From Anaerolineaceae bacterium (GTDB taxonomy: Bacteria > Chloroflexota > Anaerolineae > JAAYZQ01), in contig JAAYZQ010000284.1 in assembly GCA_012514775.1 (NCBI GenBank), positions 1 through 19,812 of the forward strand: 19,812 nucleotides of DNA. Reading direction: 5' to 3'. Of the stretch, positions 1-7,264 are shown piece after piece. Each line of letters begins with the position of its first letter. The first letter of the stretch is position 1. Under the pieces are notes generated by a model. That model worked only from the letters and a program-made list of their open reading frames with translations, was not told the origin of the DNA and did not search any database. The translations under genes and the position numbers were made by a program.

Positions 1-308
1 ACTACGGGGTGCGCGCCAAGGGGGTCTTTGGTTACCTGCGAGACCTGGCGCAGCCCATCTTTTTGCTGCCTCTGGAGATCATTGGCCAGCTCAGCCGCAC
101 CCTGTCGTTGAGCCTGCGCCTGTTCGGCAACATCCTCAGCGCCGAGCTGATCGTGGCCATCATCTTTTCCCTGTTGCCCCTGTTTGTGCCCCTGCCCCTG
201 GTTGGCCTGGGCATTTTTACGGGGCTGCTGCAGGCCTACATCTTTACGGCCCTGGCCGCTGTCTATATCGCCAGCGCGATCCAGGCCAACCCCTCACTGC
301 AAGAATAG
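1..308 (+). CDS. atpB: F1F0 ATPase subunit a, C-terminal part (left-edge partial)
   Basis: This is the C-terminal part of the membrane stator subunit that forms the ion half-channels next to the c-ring. The reading frame is open from base 3 and ends at TAG 306-308, so the start lies outside the window. The essential channel arginine is in the stretch SLSLRLFGN (codon 117-119). The last helices carry LQAYIFTALAAVYIA, which is diagnostic for subunit a. It is followed after 9 bases by subunit c and then b, alpha and gamma, so it belongs to the same operon. The order of the downstream genes points to the alternate (N-type) ATPase class rather than the housekeeping atpBEFHAGDC order. Identification as subunit a is firm; assignment to the alternate class rests on the neighbours. 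Confidence 0.93.
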   Translation, partial: YGVRAKGVFGYLRDLAQPIFLLPLEIIGQLSRTLSLSLRLFGNILSAELIVAIIFSLLPLFVPLPLVGLGIFTGLLQAYIFTALAAVYIASAIQANPSLQE

Positions 309-312
309 GAGG
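307..312 (+). promoter_or_regulatory. Ribosome binding site that places the subunit c start
   Basis: AGGAGG overlaps the end of atpB. It lies 5 bases before TTG 318 and 8 bases before TTG 321, but 17 bases before the first ATG (330). The spacing favours a TTG start for subunit c. Confidence 0.65.
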
Positions 313-317
313 CCGAG

Positions 318-593
318 TTGTTGGAGAATATGAATCCCGAAACCCTCATCACCTATATCACTATCATCGTCGCAGGCGCCAGTATCGTCGGCGGCACCGC
401 CGTGCCAGCGTTGGCCGAGGGGCTGTCGGTCATGAAGGCCATGGAGGCCATCTCTCGCCAGCCCGACGCTGCCCGCAACGTGCGCACGACGCTGCTCATC
501 TCCATGGCGCTGCTCGAATCGACGGCCATCTATGTGCTACTGGTCGTCTTGATCCTGCTCTTTGCCAACCCGCTCATCGACCGTTTCTTCTAG
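318..593 (+). CDS. atpE: F1F0 ATPase subunit c with two-carboxylate, Na+-type ion site
   Basis: This is the rotor-ring proteolipid: 91 residues forming two transmembrane hairpin helices joined by the polar loop R47-Q48-P49. The ion-binding helix reads E67-S68-T69-A70-I71-Y72, which matches the ESTxIY signature of Na+-binding c subunits such as Ilyobacter tartaricus. Thirteen residues before the loop arginine, where that protein has Gln32, this one has E34, giving a two-carboxylate site. Such sites are known in the Fusobacterium c-ring and in N-type ATPases, so the coupling ion (Na+ or H+) cannot be settled by sequence alone. The start is taken at TTG 318 because of the Shine-Dalgarno spacing; TTG 321 or ATG 330 are alternatives. 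It lies directly between subunits a and b. Confidence 0.93.
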   Translation: MLENMNPETLITYITIIVAGASIVGGTAVPALAEGLSVMKAMEAISRQPDAARNVRTTLLISMALLESTAIYVLLVVLILLFANPLIDRFF

Positions 594-602
594 AGGTGTG
601 CC

Positions 603-1385
603 ATGTTCCTGGAACTGGATCTAGCCACGATCCTCCTCGAGATCGCCAACTTTTTGGTGCTCACCGCCCTGCTCTACTATTTTCTGTTCCGGCCCGTGCT
701 GCAGCGGGTCGAAGAGCGGGCCGCAGAAAAGCAGCGGTTGATCGAAAAAGCCAGGGAGGACCGCCAGCAGGCCGCCGAGATGCGTGCCGAGGTGGAAGCA
801 CACCTCGAAGCGTTGGACGACCGCGTCTCTGACATTCTGGAGGAGGCCCGTAACCGGATCGAGACCGAGAGACGCCAGGTCATGGATGCCGTGCGCCGCG
901 AGGCCAACGACATCCTGGCCCAGGCGCGACGCGAGGGTCGCCAGGTCCGCGAGCAGCAGGTTAGCCGCTTCCACCAGGATCTGTTAGAGACCGTCATGAC
1001 CGTCAGCCGGTACCTCATCCGCCAGGCCGCGCCCGAGCAAGTGCACGACCAGCTCCTGCAGCAGCTCAACGAGCGCGCCTGGGAAATGGGCCACAAAGAG
1101 ACCGACCTGCTCCAGTCTCTGCGCCGCTCGTTGGGCGAGCACCATCCCACCGCCCGCATTACCACGGCGCGCGCCCTGTCGGCCGAACAGCAGCGCGACC
1201 TGGTGCGGACCTTTAGCGCCGTGGCCGACCATGCGGTCAGCGTTGATATCGAGGTCGATCCAGGGTTGGCCGCAGGTGCCCGGGTGCGCCTGGGTGACCT
1301 GGTGCTGGAGAATTCCATCGCCGGCCGCCTCGAAGCCCTGCGAGAAGACGTGTTGAACCGCATAGAGGAATCGACGAGTGGCTGA
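603..1385 (+). CDS. atpF: Alternate F1F0 ATPase subunit b with delta-like C-terminal domain
   Basis: This is the peripheral stalk subunit, 260 residues against about 160 for a usual b. One N-terminal membrane segment (about residues 8-29) is followed by a long charged coiled coil (about 33-140). The last 75 residues contain ALSAEQQRDL and then VDPGLAAGARVRLGDLVLEN with a terminal SIAGRLEALRE. This matches the C-terminal domain of the delta subunit (VDPxLxxGxxxRxGDxxxDxSxxxxLxxL). The protein therefore joins b and part of delta, as known for alternate F1F0 ATPases, and no separate delta gene lies between it and alpha. The ATG at 603 follows GAGGTG at 593-598. Its end overlaps alpha by 8 bases, indicating translational coupling. 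Confidence 0.88.
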   Translation: MFLELDLATILLEIANFLVLTALLYYFLFRPVLQRVEERAAEKQRLIEKAREDRQQAAEMRAEVEAHLEALDDRVSDILEEARNRIETERRQVMDAVRREANDILAQARREGRQVREQQVSRFHQDLLETVMTVSRYLIRQAAPEQVHDQLLQQLNERAWEMGHKETDLLQSLRRSLGEHHPTARITTARALSAEQQRDLVRTFSAVADHAVSVDIEVDPGLAAGARVRLGDLVLENSIAGRLEALREDVLNRIEESTSG

Positions 1386-3057
1386 GGGAATCAGTGGCGA
1401 GACTCGCACCCTCAACGAGGGCCGGCTAAAGGCGTTTCGTGAGCTAATAGAGCAGGCCGAGAACCTGCCCCTTTCGGCCGACGACGTGATCCGCGACGCT
1501 GGCGCCGAGGTCGATGACCACGAGCCGCTGCCCGACATGGACGTTGGCTACCTCGCCAGCCTCCTGGAGGAGCGCATCGACTTTCTGGAAGGGCGCGTCT
1601 ACCTCCGGGATGTCGGTACCGTGCAACAAATCGGCAACGGCGTCGCCACCCTGTCGGGCCTGCTCTGGGCGCGCAGCGACGAGCTCGTGACGTTTGCCAC
1701 CGGCGTGCAGGGCATGGTCCTCAACCTCGACCATGACCGTGTTGACGTCATCCTGCTGGGCAGCGAACAGGGCATCTCCGGTGGCGACCTGGTGACCACC
1801 ACCGGCCGGCGGCTCCTCGTGCCCGTTGGACCCGAGCTGCTGGGTCGCGTCGTCAACCCCCTGGGCGAGCCCCTCGACGGCCTCGGGCCAATTCAAGCCG
1901 CGGCGCGGCACTTTTTGGAGCGCGACGCGCCCGGCATCGTCCAGCGAACTCCGGTCCACGAACCAATGTACACCGGCCTCAAGGTGGTCGACGCCCTGCT
2001 GCCCCTGGGCCGTGGCCAGCGCGAGCTCATCGCAGGTGACCGCAAGACGGGCAAGACGGCGATTGCCGTTGACGCGATCTTGCGGCAGCGGGGCACCGAC
2101 GTGCTTTGTGTCTATGTCAGCATCGGGCAAAAGCGCTCGTCGGCCCTGGCTGTGGTCGAGACGCTGCGCAACAGCGGCGCCCTGGAGCACACCATCGTCG
2201 TCATGGCCAGCCCCGACGACCCACCGGCCCTACGCTACCTGGCACCCTATGCCGCGTGCACCATGGCCGAGTACCTCATGTACGAGCACAGGCGCGACCT
2301 GCTCATTGTGTACGACGACCTGAGCAAGCACGCCGATTCGTACCGCGAGATGAGCCTGCTGCTGCGCCGGCCGCCGGGCCGCGAAGCCTATCCCGGCGAT
2401 ATTTTCTACATCCACGCCCGCCTGCTGGAGCGGGCCGCCAAGCTAAACGAGGAGGCCGGCGGTGGCTCGCTCACAGCGCTGCCCATCATCGAGCTACAGC
2501 GGGGCAACGTTTCGGCCTATATCCCCACCAATCTGATCTCGATCACCGACGGGCAGATCATCCTCGACACCGACCTGTTCAACCGCGAGATCAAGCCGGC
2601 CGTCGACGTCGGCCGCTCAGTCTCGCGCGTTGGCGGCACTGCCCAGGTCAGGGCCATGCGCGACGTGGCGGAAAACCTCAGGCTGGAGCTGTCCCAGTTC
2701 GAAGAGGTCGCCCGCTTTGCCCGGTTCGGCACGGAGGTCGAAGAGGAGACGCAGCGCCAGATCGATCGCGGCCAGCGGCTGCAGGCTATTTTCACGCAGC
2801 CTGTGCACCAGCCACTGTCGCTGGCCCAGGAGGTCGTCATCCTCTTCGCCGCGAACGAGGGCTACATCGACGATATTGCCCCGGATCGACTGGACCTCTA
2901 CCAGCGCGAGCTGCTCGGCCATTTTCACCGCGAGCTTCCCGCGCTCTTGCAGCAGATCGATCGCGAGGGCGAGCTGACGGACGAGATCCGCAACCGGCTG
3001 CACGAAGGCATTTCCGAGCTATCAGACTACTGGGCGGAAGGGGAGAATTCATCGTGA
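1378..3057 (+). CDS. atpA: Alternate F1F0 ATPase subunit alpha
   Basis: This is the non-catalytic nucleotide-binding subunit of the F1 head, 559 residues. The Walker A loop is GDRKTGKT (residues 220-227), Walker B is LLIVYDD (308-314), and the inter-subunit arginine finger is R417 in SVSRVGG. PMYTGLKVVDALLPLGRGQ and ISITDGQI are conserved alpha signatures. The usual alpha start (LLEERIDFLE...) aligns only from about residue 60, so there is an acidic N-terminal extension of roughly 50-55 residues whose role is unknown. The start is GTG 1378, inside the end of atpF. The stop TGA overlaps the GTG start of the next gene by 4 bases. No beta gene follows in this window; in alternate ATPase operons beta lies upstream of subunit a. 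Confidence 0.95.
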   Translation: MAEGISGETRTLNEGRLKAFRELIEQAENLPLSADDVIRDAGAEVDDHEPLPDMDVGYLASLLEERIDFLEGRVYLRDVGTVQQIGNGVATLSGLLWARSDELVTFATGVQGMVLNLDHDRVDVILLGSEQGISGGDLVTTTGRRLLVPVGPELLGRVVNPLGEPLDGLGPIQAAARHFLERDAPGIVQRTPVHEPMYTGLKVVDALLPLGRGQRELIAGDRKTGKTAIAVDAILRQRGTDVLCVYVSIGQKRSSALAVVETLRNSGALEHTIVVMASPDDPPALRYLAPYAACTMAEYLMYEHRRDLLIVYDDLSKHADSYREMSLLLRRPPGREAYPGDIFYIHARLLERAAKLNEEAGGGSLTALPIIELQRGNVSAYIPTNLISITDGQIILDTDLFNREIKPAVDVGRSVSRVGGTAQVRAMRDVAENLRLELSQFEEVARFARFGTEVEEETQRQIDRGQRLQAIFTQPVHQPLSLAQEVVILFAANEGYIDDIAPDRLDLYQRELLGHFHRELPALLQQIDREGELTDEIRNRLHEGISELSDYWAEGENSS

Positions 3058-3377
3058 GAATGATCATGGCCGTCGTGCCCCACGAACAAGCCGAGACGGT
3101 GCTCAACAAGCTCATCGAGGCCGGCTACACCGCCACCTTCATGGAGAGCCGGGGCGGCATGCTGCGCCAGTCGCAATTAACCATGTTCGTTGCCGTCGAA
3201 GCTCAGAACCTGGATCAGATCCTGGAGATCATTCGCGAGAACAGCTCCCGGCAAGTGCCCGTAGCCAGCGAGGCAGAAGGCCAAGATCCTGAACAGCGGT
3301 CGATCCAGGCGCTGCTGGGCGGGGCCGCCATCTTTGTCTGGGATCTGAGCAGCATCGAGGTCAACCAGTTGCCATGA
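3054..3377 (+). CDS. PII-like protein of the cyclic-di-AMP receptor (DarA/PstA, DUF970) family
   Basis: This is a small soluble protein of 107 residues with an alternating beta-alpha pattern like PII. The start MRMIMAVVP followed by a long helix and the turn SRGGMLR (residues 32-38) match the DarA/PstA family motif TGGFLR. The C-terminal strand LLGGAAIFVWDL (about 87-98) matches its VGGATVFVLPV. The large T-loop region would be about 64-87. DarA trimers bind cyclic di-AMP between subunits. Some binding positions differ here: the family's GNTT after GGFLR reads QSQLT. Ligand binding is therefore likely but unproven. The start GTG 3054 overlaps alpha's stop (GTGA) and the gene's own stop overlaps gamma's start (ATGA), so it is translated with the ATPase subunits. 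This position suggests ATPase regulation. I know of no function assigned to this arrangement. Confidence 0.8.
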   Translation: MRMIMAVVPHEQAETVLNKLIEAGYTATFMESRGGMLRQSQLTMFVAVEAQNLDQILEIIRENSSRQVPVASEAEGQDPEQRSIQALLGGAAIFVWDLSSIEVNQLP

Positions 3378-4270
3378 GCCAGGACATCGAGCGCACCGCC
3401 GACCGCCTGGAGAACATCCGCAGCGTCCAACCCTTGCTGGGCGCCCTGCGCACCATCTCGATGGGCAGTTGGCAAAAGGCCCGCCGCCACAATACGAGCG
3501 TGGCCCAATATCGCTCGCGCCTGCAGGGCATCCTGCGCCTCCTCCTGCCGCGCCTGCCCTCGCGCCGCCGGCCGCCCGCACCACTGCACGAGCCGCGCGG
3601 GGCGGGCATCGTCGTCCTGGTCATGGGCAGCGAGCGCGGTCTCGTCGGCCAGTTCAACCGCGTAGTCGCGGGCCAGGCCGTGGCCCATGCTCGCCAGTGG
3701 GCCGACGCCGGCGTGCCCGTCGAGCTCTGGGCCCTCGGCGGCCGCGTCATCCGCATTTTGCGCCGGCAAGGTCGAGAGCCCGACCTCACTCGCTCGTTGT
3801 CCACGGCGGCCCTGCCCTCCTATCGCCTTGCCTTCGATCTGACCCGCCGCCTGCTGACCCGCTTCGAGGCCGGCGAGCTCGATGGGGTGGATGTCGTGTA
3901 CAACACCTATCGTGGCGTCGGCCAATACCGGCCTGCCGTGGGCCAGCTCATCCCCCCGGAAATCTCGCTAGGCGACGAGGACGCCGACCAGGAGACCTGG
4001 CCGCCCATCCTCGAGACCGATCCCATGGGCCTCTATACCCGGCTGGCCGAGCAGTTGACGGCCATCAGCCTGTACGGCTGGCTCGTCGAATCGGCCACGG
4101 CCGAGCACGCCGCCCGCTATCAGCTCATGGAAGACGCCAGCCAGAACGCCGAGCGGCTCATCGATGAGCTGACCATGCAGGTGCAGATGGCCCGCCGCCA
4201 GGCCATTACCCAGGAAATGCAAGAACTCGTCGCCGGGGCCGGCATGCTCGCATCCCAAGGCCGGCGCTAG
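3374..4270 (+). CDS. atpG: Alternate F1F0 ATPase subunit gamma
   Basis: This is the central rotor shaft of F1, 298 residues. The two terminal helices that form the coiled-coil shaft are recognisable: an N-terminal helix with RLENIRSVQPLLGALRTISM, and a C-terminal one with EHAARYQLMEDASQNAERLI and ARRQAITQEMQELVAGAG. The Rossmann-like middle starts with ERGLVGQFN (87-95), the counterpart of the classical GLCGxxN motif, with Cys replaced by Val. An Arg/Pro-rich stretch (about residues 60-75) precedes it. It starts with an ATGA overlap after the PII-like gene. Its stop TAG shares the palindrome CTAG with the stop of the convergent gene on the other strand. It is the last gene of the ATPase operon. 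Confidence 0.93.
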   Translation: MSQDIERTADRLENIRSVQPLLGALRTISMGSWQKARRHNTSVAQYRSRLQGILRLLLPRLPSRRRPPAPLHEPRGAGIVVLVMGSERGLVGQFNRVVAGQAVAHARQWADAGVPVELWALGGRVIRILRRQGREPDLTRSLSTAALPSYRLAFDLTRRLLTRFEAGELDGVDVVYNTYRGVGQYRPAVGQLIPPEISLGDEDADQETWPPILETDPMGLYTRLAEQLTAISLYGWLVESATAEHAARYQLMEDASQNAERLIDELTMQVQMARRQAITQEMQELVAGAGMLASQGRR

Positions 4271-4797
4271 CTCCTGCGCGATCGGCTTGGAGTTCCCGGG
4301 TGGGCTTTGTCCTCAGCCCCAGGCGGCAGGTCCGCCCCCGTCAGCATGTTGATCCACGCCGACGTCCCCTCCAACCGCCAGTCCACCGCCGGCTGCACCA
4401 GGTGGATGCCGTCGCCATAGATTCGCATTTTGCGCGATCGCTCCCAGGCATCGGTCCAGACGCAACGGCGATCGGAATAGACTTCGCAGTAGCCGCCGGG
4501 GCGGACGCCGCCGCAGGGGCCGTTGCGGAGCTGCTTGGGGCAGGTCATGGGGCAGGTCATGCCCGTCAGGCGCAGGGTGCATTGGCCGCAGGAGCGGCAG
4601 TCAAAGACGAGCTCCTTCATGATGCGTTCTACGGGAAAGAGCAGGCGGCCGGCCCGCTCGTAGCCCAGGCGGGCCAGGAGCGGGTCGGCCAGGCGAATGG
4701 TGTGCTCTCCGAAGCGGTAGAGCCACTCCAGGGGGCGGGGGTGATCCTGTATCCAGCGGCGCAGAGCCGACTTGCCTTGCTTCGTCTGGGCGCTCAC
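4267..4797 (-). CDS. MetV-like protein (methylenetetrahydrofolate reductase C-terminal domain family)
   Basis: This is a 176-residue protein with eight cysteines in the pattern of the MTHFR_C domain: CRSCGQC (67-73), TCPMTCPKQLRNGPCGG (81-97), then C104 and C112 in RRCVW. In acetogens this domain is the separate protein MetV, a metal-binding partner of MetF; elsewhere it is fused to or encoded beside MetF. No MetF gene is visible here. The start GTG 4797 overlaps the stop of the YgbA-family gene (GTGA), so it is the fourth and last gene of the nir operon. An iron-sulfur or zinc site that senses or carries electrons is plausible. A true folate reductase role is not supported by the neighbours. 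Family assignment is confident; function in this context is unknown. Confidence 0.8.
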   Translation of the reverse strand: MSAQTKQGKSALRRWIQDHPRPLEWLYRFGEHTIRLADPLLARLGYERAGRLLFPVERIMKELVFDCRSCGQCTLRLTGMTCPMTCPKQLRNGPCGGVRPGGYCEVYSDRRCVWTDAWERSRKMRIYGDGIHLVQPAVDWRLEGTSAWINMLTGADLPPGAEDKAHPGTPSRSRRS

Positions 4798-5171
4798 CTG
4801 CTCTTATCTCCCTTTGCGGAAGCTGGCCGCAGCCCGCGCACGGGCTCCTTGCGGAGTCCGTCGGCCAGGTGCAGCGCGGTCAGGATCGGATGGCGTAATA
4901 ACATGCGCGGGCCGGCATAGCGCATCACGGCGCGAATCTGCTCGCGCATGTGGGGTTTGTAACAGTGCACCGGGCAGCGGGCGCAGGTCGTCTTGCCCTC
5001 CTGGAACGGGCACTTTTTCAGGCGCTGCCGCGCATAGTCGCGCAGCCCGGCGCAGCTCGAGCATAGTCCGGCCGCGCTGCCGTGTACCTCCCGGCAATAA
5101 AGCTCGATCATGGCGTCGACGGTGCGCGCTTCCCGCGCAATCCGCCCGCCACTGTCTACTCTAGTGTCCAA
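4794..5171 (-). CDS. ygbA: YgbA-family protein (nitrous-oxide-stimulated promoter family)
   Basis: This is a 125-residue cysteine-rich protein. Seven cysteines are spaced as C26, CSSC (37-40), C54 in KKCPF, CARC (63-66) and C70 in HCYKP, followed by MRxxIRxVMRYAGPRMLLRHP. This is the hallmark of Escherichia coli YgbA, a member of the NO-responsive NsrR regulon needed under nitrosative stress. The start was set at TTG 5171: AAGGAG lies 8 bases upstream, and this start keeps the conserved N-terminal REARTVDAMIELYC. An ATG at 5111 would cut into the conserved part. The gene overlaps the end of the nirS-like gene by 11 bases and the next gene by 4. The molecular role of YgbA is not settled, but its presence behind an NO-producing nitrite reductase fits nitrosative-stress protection. 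Confidence 0.82.
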   Translation of the reverse strand: MDTRVDSGGRIAREARTVDAMIELYCREVHGSAAGLCSSCAGLRDYARQRLKKCPFQEGKTTCARCPVHCYKPHMREQIRAVMRYAGPRMLLRHPILTALHLADGLRKEPVRGLRPASAKGDKSR

Positions 5172-6999
5172 GGGTCTCGCTCCTTCGCGATGTGTTAAAG
5201 ATGCCCGTCGGCGTCTCGACGCCGCCCACCTCGGCCACCTTCTCAAAGGTCTCGGCGTCGTAGACTCTTACCACGTTGCCCTGCCAGTCGGCGACGTAGA
5301 CATAACGTCCGTCATGGGTAAACTCTGGATGCAAGGGCTGGACGCCTTCCTCGATGACCTTGACCACGTCAAAGGTCGAGCCGTCCAGGACATAGATGCG
5401 GTTGGCCGGATCGGCGAACATGGTGTCGGCCCACACGGTGGGGCTCTCGTGGTGCGAGCGGATGAACAGCCCCGGCCCGGAGGTCTCGACCTCGGCGGCG
5501 ATGCTGTTGTCAGCCAGGTCCCAGATGGTGATCTTGCCCTCGCCGGCGTGCACCGTGGCGGCATAGGTCGTGCCGTTTGCCTCCCAGACGGCACCGGAGC
5601 CGGGATGGGGCGTGTCGCCGGTGGCGATCTGGGTCACCAGCTCCCAGTTGGCCACGTCGACGACGGCCATCCAGTTGTCCTGCTGCGAGGCGATGTAAAA
5701 GAAGCGGTTGTCGGCGCTGAGAAAGCCGTCGTGGAGAATGTTGCCCACGCCCTCCAGCTTGTCGATGGGAAAGTCGGGCTGCGAATAGTCGATGCGCCAC
5801 ATCTGCCCGGCCTCCTTGAGGGCGAGGACAAAGTAGGGGCCGACCTTTTCGGGCGATACGTCGGAGGTGATGGCTACCCGCGAGGGGACCATCTCGCCCT
5901 GGGGGTTTGTCCCCTCGGTGACGATGACCTTCAGCGGCTCCAGGGTCCTGGCGTCGACAATGACCGCCGAGTTGGGGATATAGTTGCCGACGATGGCATA
6001 CTTGCCGTCGTCCGAGATTGCCAGGCCGCGGGAGTCGAGCCCGACGCGAACCTTGGCGACCGTCTGGAGGGTATAGAGATCGATCTTGAACAGCCAGCCG
6101 TCCCGCCCGACGTTGTAGGCCCAGCGGTCAGACGTGGGGTCAAAGGCATAGCCGTGGGCCCGGTAGCTGGCCTCGATGTGGCCCAGCAAGCGATGGGTGT
6201 CGCCGTCAAAGATGGCGATGGAGCGCGCCTCCCGCTCGGTGACCAGCATCAGGTTGTCCACGTTGCCGTCATGGGTGGGCTCGGCCGGCAGGGTTGCCTC
6301 GTCGACCAGCACCTCGCGACTGGCTGCCACCTGGTCTATCTCCCACTGGACGGCCTCAGACGACGGCTCGCTGCGGATGTAGCCGACCATGGCCCACACC
6401 TCTTGCTCCGACATGCCCGCCGGTCCCCAGGCAGGCATGACCGTGCCCGGACGGCCATTCATGATGGCGTCGAAATAGACCTCGTCGCCGGCATCCAGCC
6501 GGCCAGGGATGAGGGCCGGGCCGGTGGCGCCTTCGCGGTTGGGCCCGTGGCAGCCACTGCAGCTATCCTGGAAAACGTCTTCCACCGCTTTGCCGTCGAA
6601 CAGGGCCGGGCTCACCGCGCCGCCGGGCATGACGACGACGACCCCCTCCATGTTGGGGTGTATGCTGCACCGATAGCGAAAGGTGCCGGGCTCGTCGAAC
6701 TGCCGCTGAAAGCGCGCGCCCGCGGCCAGCTCGCCCGACTCGAACCAGCCCTCGTCGCTGGTCAGGTTGTGGGTCACGCCGTCGTCGTTTTGCCAGGTGA
6801 CCGTGGCGCCGGTGGCCACGACCAGGGTGTGTGGCTGAAACGAGCCGCCGGCCATGGTCACCGTCGCTTCGGTGACGGCTGCGACGCCAAGGGTCGTCGG
6901 CTCCGGTTCGGCCTGGGGCGTGGCTGCCGGCTCGGCCGGTCCGCAGGCGGCCAGCAGCAGGGCCAGGACAACGACGAGAATGAGTGTCAGCTTTGCCAT
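5161..6999 (-). CDS. nirS: Lipoprotein fusing cupredoxin, cytochrome c and cytochrome cd1 nitrite reductase (NirS-like)
   Basis: This 612-residue protein would reduce nitrite to NO outside the cytoplasmic membrane. The start ATG 6999 follows GGAGGAG and gives a lipoprotein signal with lipobox LAAC (Cys19). Residues about 40-124 form a cupredoxin with type 1 copper ligands H77, C111, H114 and M117 (spacing C-x2-H-x2-M, as in amicyanin). Residues about 130-215 form cytochrome c with CSGCH (147-151) and likely axial M188. From about 245 to the end lies the eight-bladed d1-heme propeller. By comparison with Pseudomonas aeruginosa NirS, H282 matches the d1 proximal His182. H423 (ILHDG) and H465 (TPHPG) match the catalytic pair His327/His369. 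That pair supports a reductase rather than NirF. NirN is the main alternative. Ordinary NirS lacks the cupredoxin, which here may act as built-in electron donor. Confidence 0.82.
   Translation of the reverse strand: MAKLTLILVVVLALLLAACGPAEPAATPQAEPEPTTLGVAAVTEATVTMAGGSFQPHTLVVATGATVTWQNDDGVTHNLTSDEGWFESGELAAGARFQRQFDEPGTFRYRCSIHPNMEGVVVVMPGGAVSPALFDGKAVEDVFQDSCSGCHGPNREGATGPALIPGRLDAGDEVYFDAIMNGRPGTVMPAWGPAGMSEQEVWAMVGYIRSEPSSEAVQWEIDQVAASREVLVDEATLPAEPTHDGNVDNLMLVTEREARSIAIFDGDTHRLLGHIEASYRAHGYAFDPTSDRWAYNVGRDGWLFKIDLYTLQTVAKVRVGLDSRGLAISDDGKYAIVGNYIPNSAVIVDARTLEPLKVIVTEGTNPQGEMVPSRVAITSDVSPEKVGPYFVLALKEAGQMWRIDYSQPDFPIDKLEGVGNILHDGFLSADNRFFYIASQQDNWMAVVDVANWELVTQIATGDTPHPGSGAVWEANGTTYAATVHAGEGKITIWDLADNSIAAEVETSGPGLFIRSHHESPTVWADTMFADPANRIYVLDGSTFDVVKVIEEGVQPLHPEFTHDGRYVYVADWQGNVVRVYDAETFEKVAEVGGVETPTGIFNTSRRSETLGH
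5180..5185 (-). promoter_or_regulatory. Ribosome binding site deciding the ygbA start
   Basis: On the - strand AAGGAG sits 8 bases before TTG 5171, within the last codons of the nirS-like gene. No ATG or GTG is equally well placed. Confidence 0.6.
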
Positions 7000-7027
7000 C
7001 GGGCTCCTCCAGCAGGAAAGGTTGGGC

Positions 7028-7264
7028 CTAGGCCGGCTTCTGGCCGGCCGCGGCGGTGTTGAGGGCGCTGAGCAATGGCTCCAGGGCCACGGCGTGCTCT
7101 CGGGCGCTGTCGGCGATGGTGTGAAAGGGCGAGATGTCGCAGCCCACGCATTGCAAGCCATGCCGGACAAAGACGAGCACCGTCTCGGGGTAGTGGAGCA
7201 CCACCTCCTGGACGAGGCTCTCGGCCGAGATTGGCTTCTCTACTTCTAGCATGTCCGTCACCAT
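7028..7264 (-). CDS. DUF1858 redox-disulfide protein (hybrid-cluster-protein-associated family)
   Basis: This is a small protein of 78 residues with the family core PISAESLVQEVVLHYPET, then FVRHGLQCVGCDISPFHTI and a C-terminal helix AREHAVALEPLLSALN. The CVGC pair (C39, C42) is the putative redox disulfide or metal site. Family members are often encoded near hybrid cluster protein (an NO reductase) or other redox enzymes, and no biochemical role is established. It is the first gene of the nir operon, 28 bases before the nirS-like start. ATG 7264 lies only 3 bases after GGAG; GTG 7261 (6 bases) or ATG 7252 are alternatives that keep the whole domain. Confidence 0.8.
   Translation of the reverse strand: MVTDMLEVEKPISAESLVQEVVLHYPETVLVFVRHGLQCVGCDISPFHTIADSAREHAVALEPLLSALNTAAAGQKPA

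Noticed and set aside
2106..3053. Upstream extension of the PII-like frame into the alpha gene
   Set aside because: The extension lies within alpha in another frame and is low-complexity Arg/Ala/Pro; the GTG at 3054 gives a protein of normal family length.
5110..7062. 650-codon open frame on the + strand opposite the nirS-like gene
   Set aside because: The opposite strand encodes a protein with all cofactor ligands in place; this frame has no recognisable motif.
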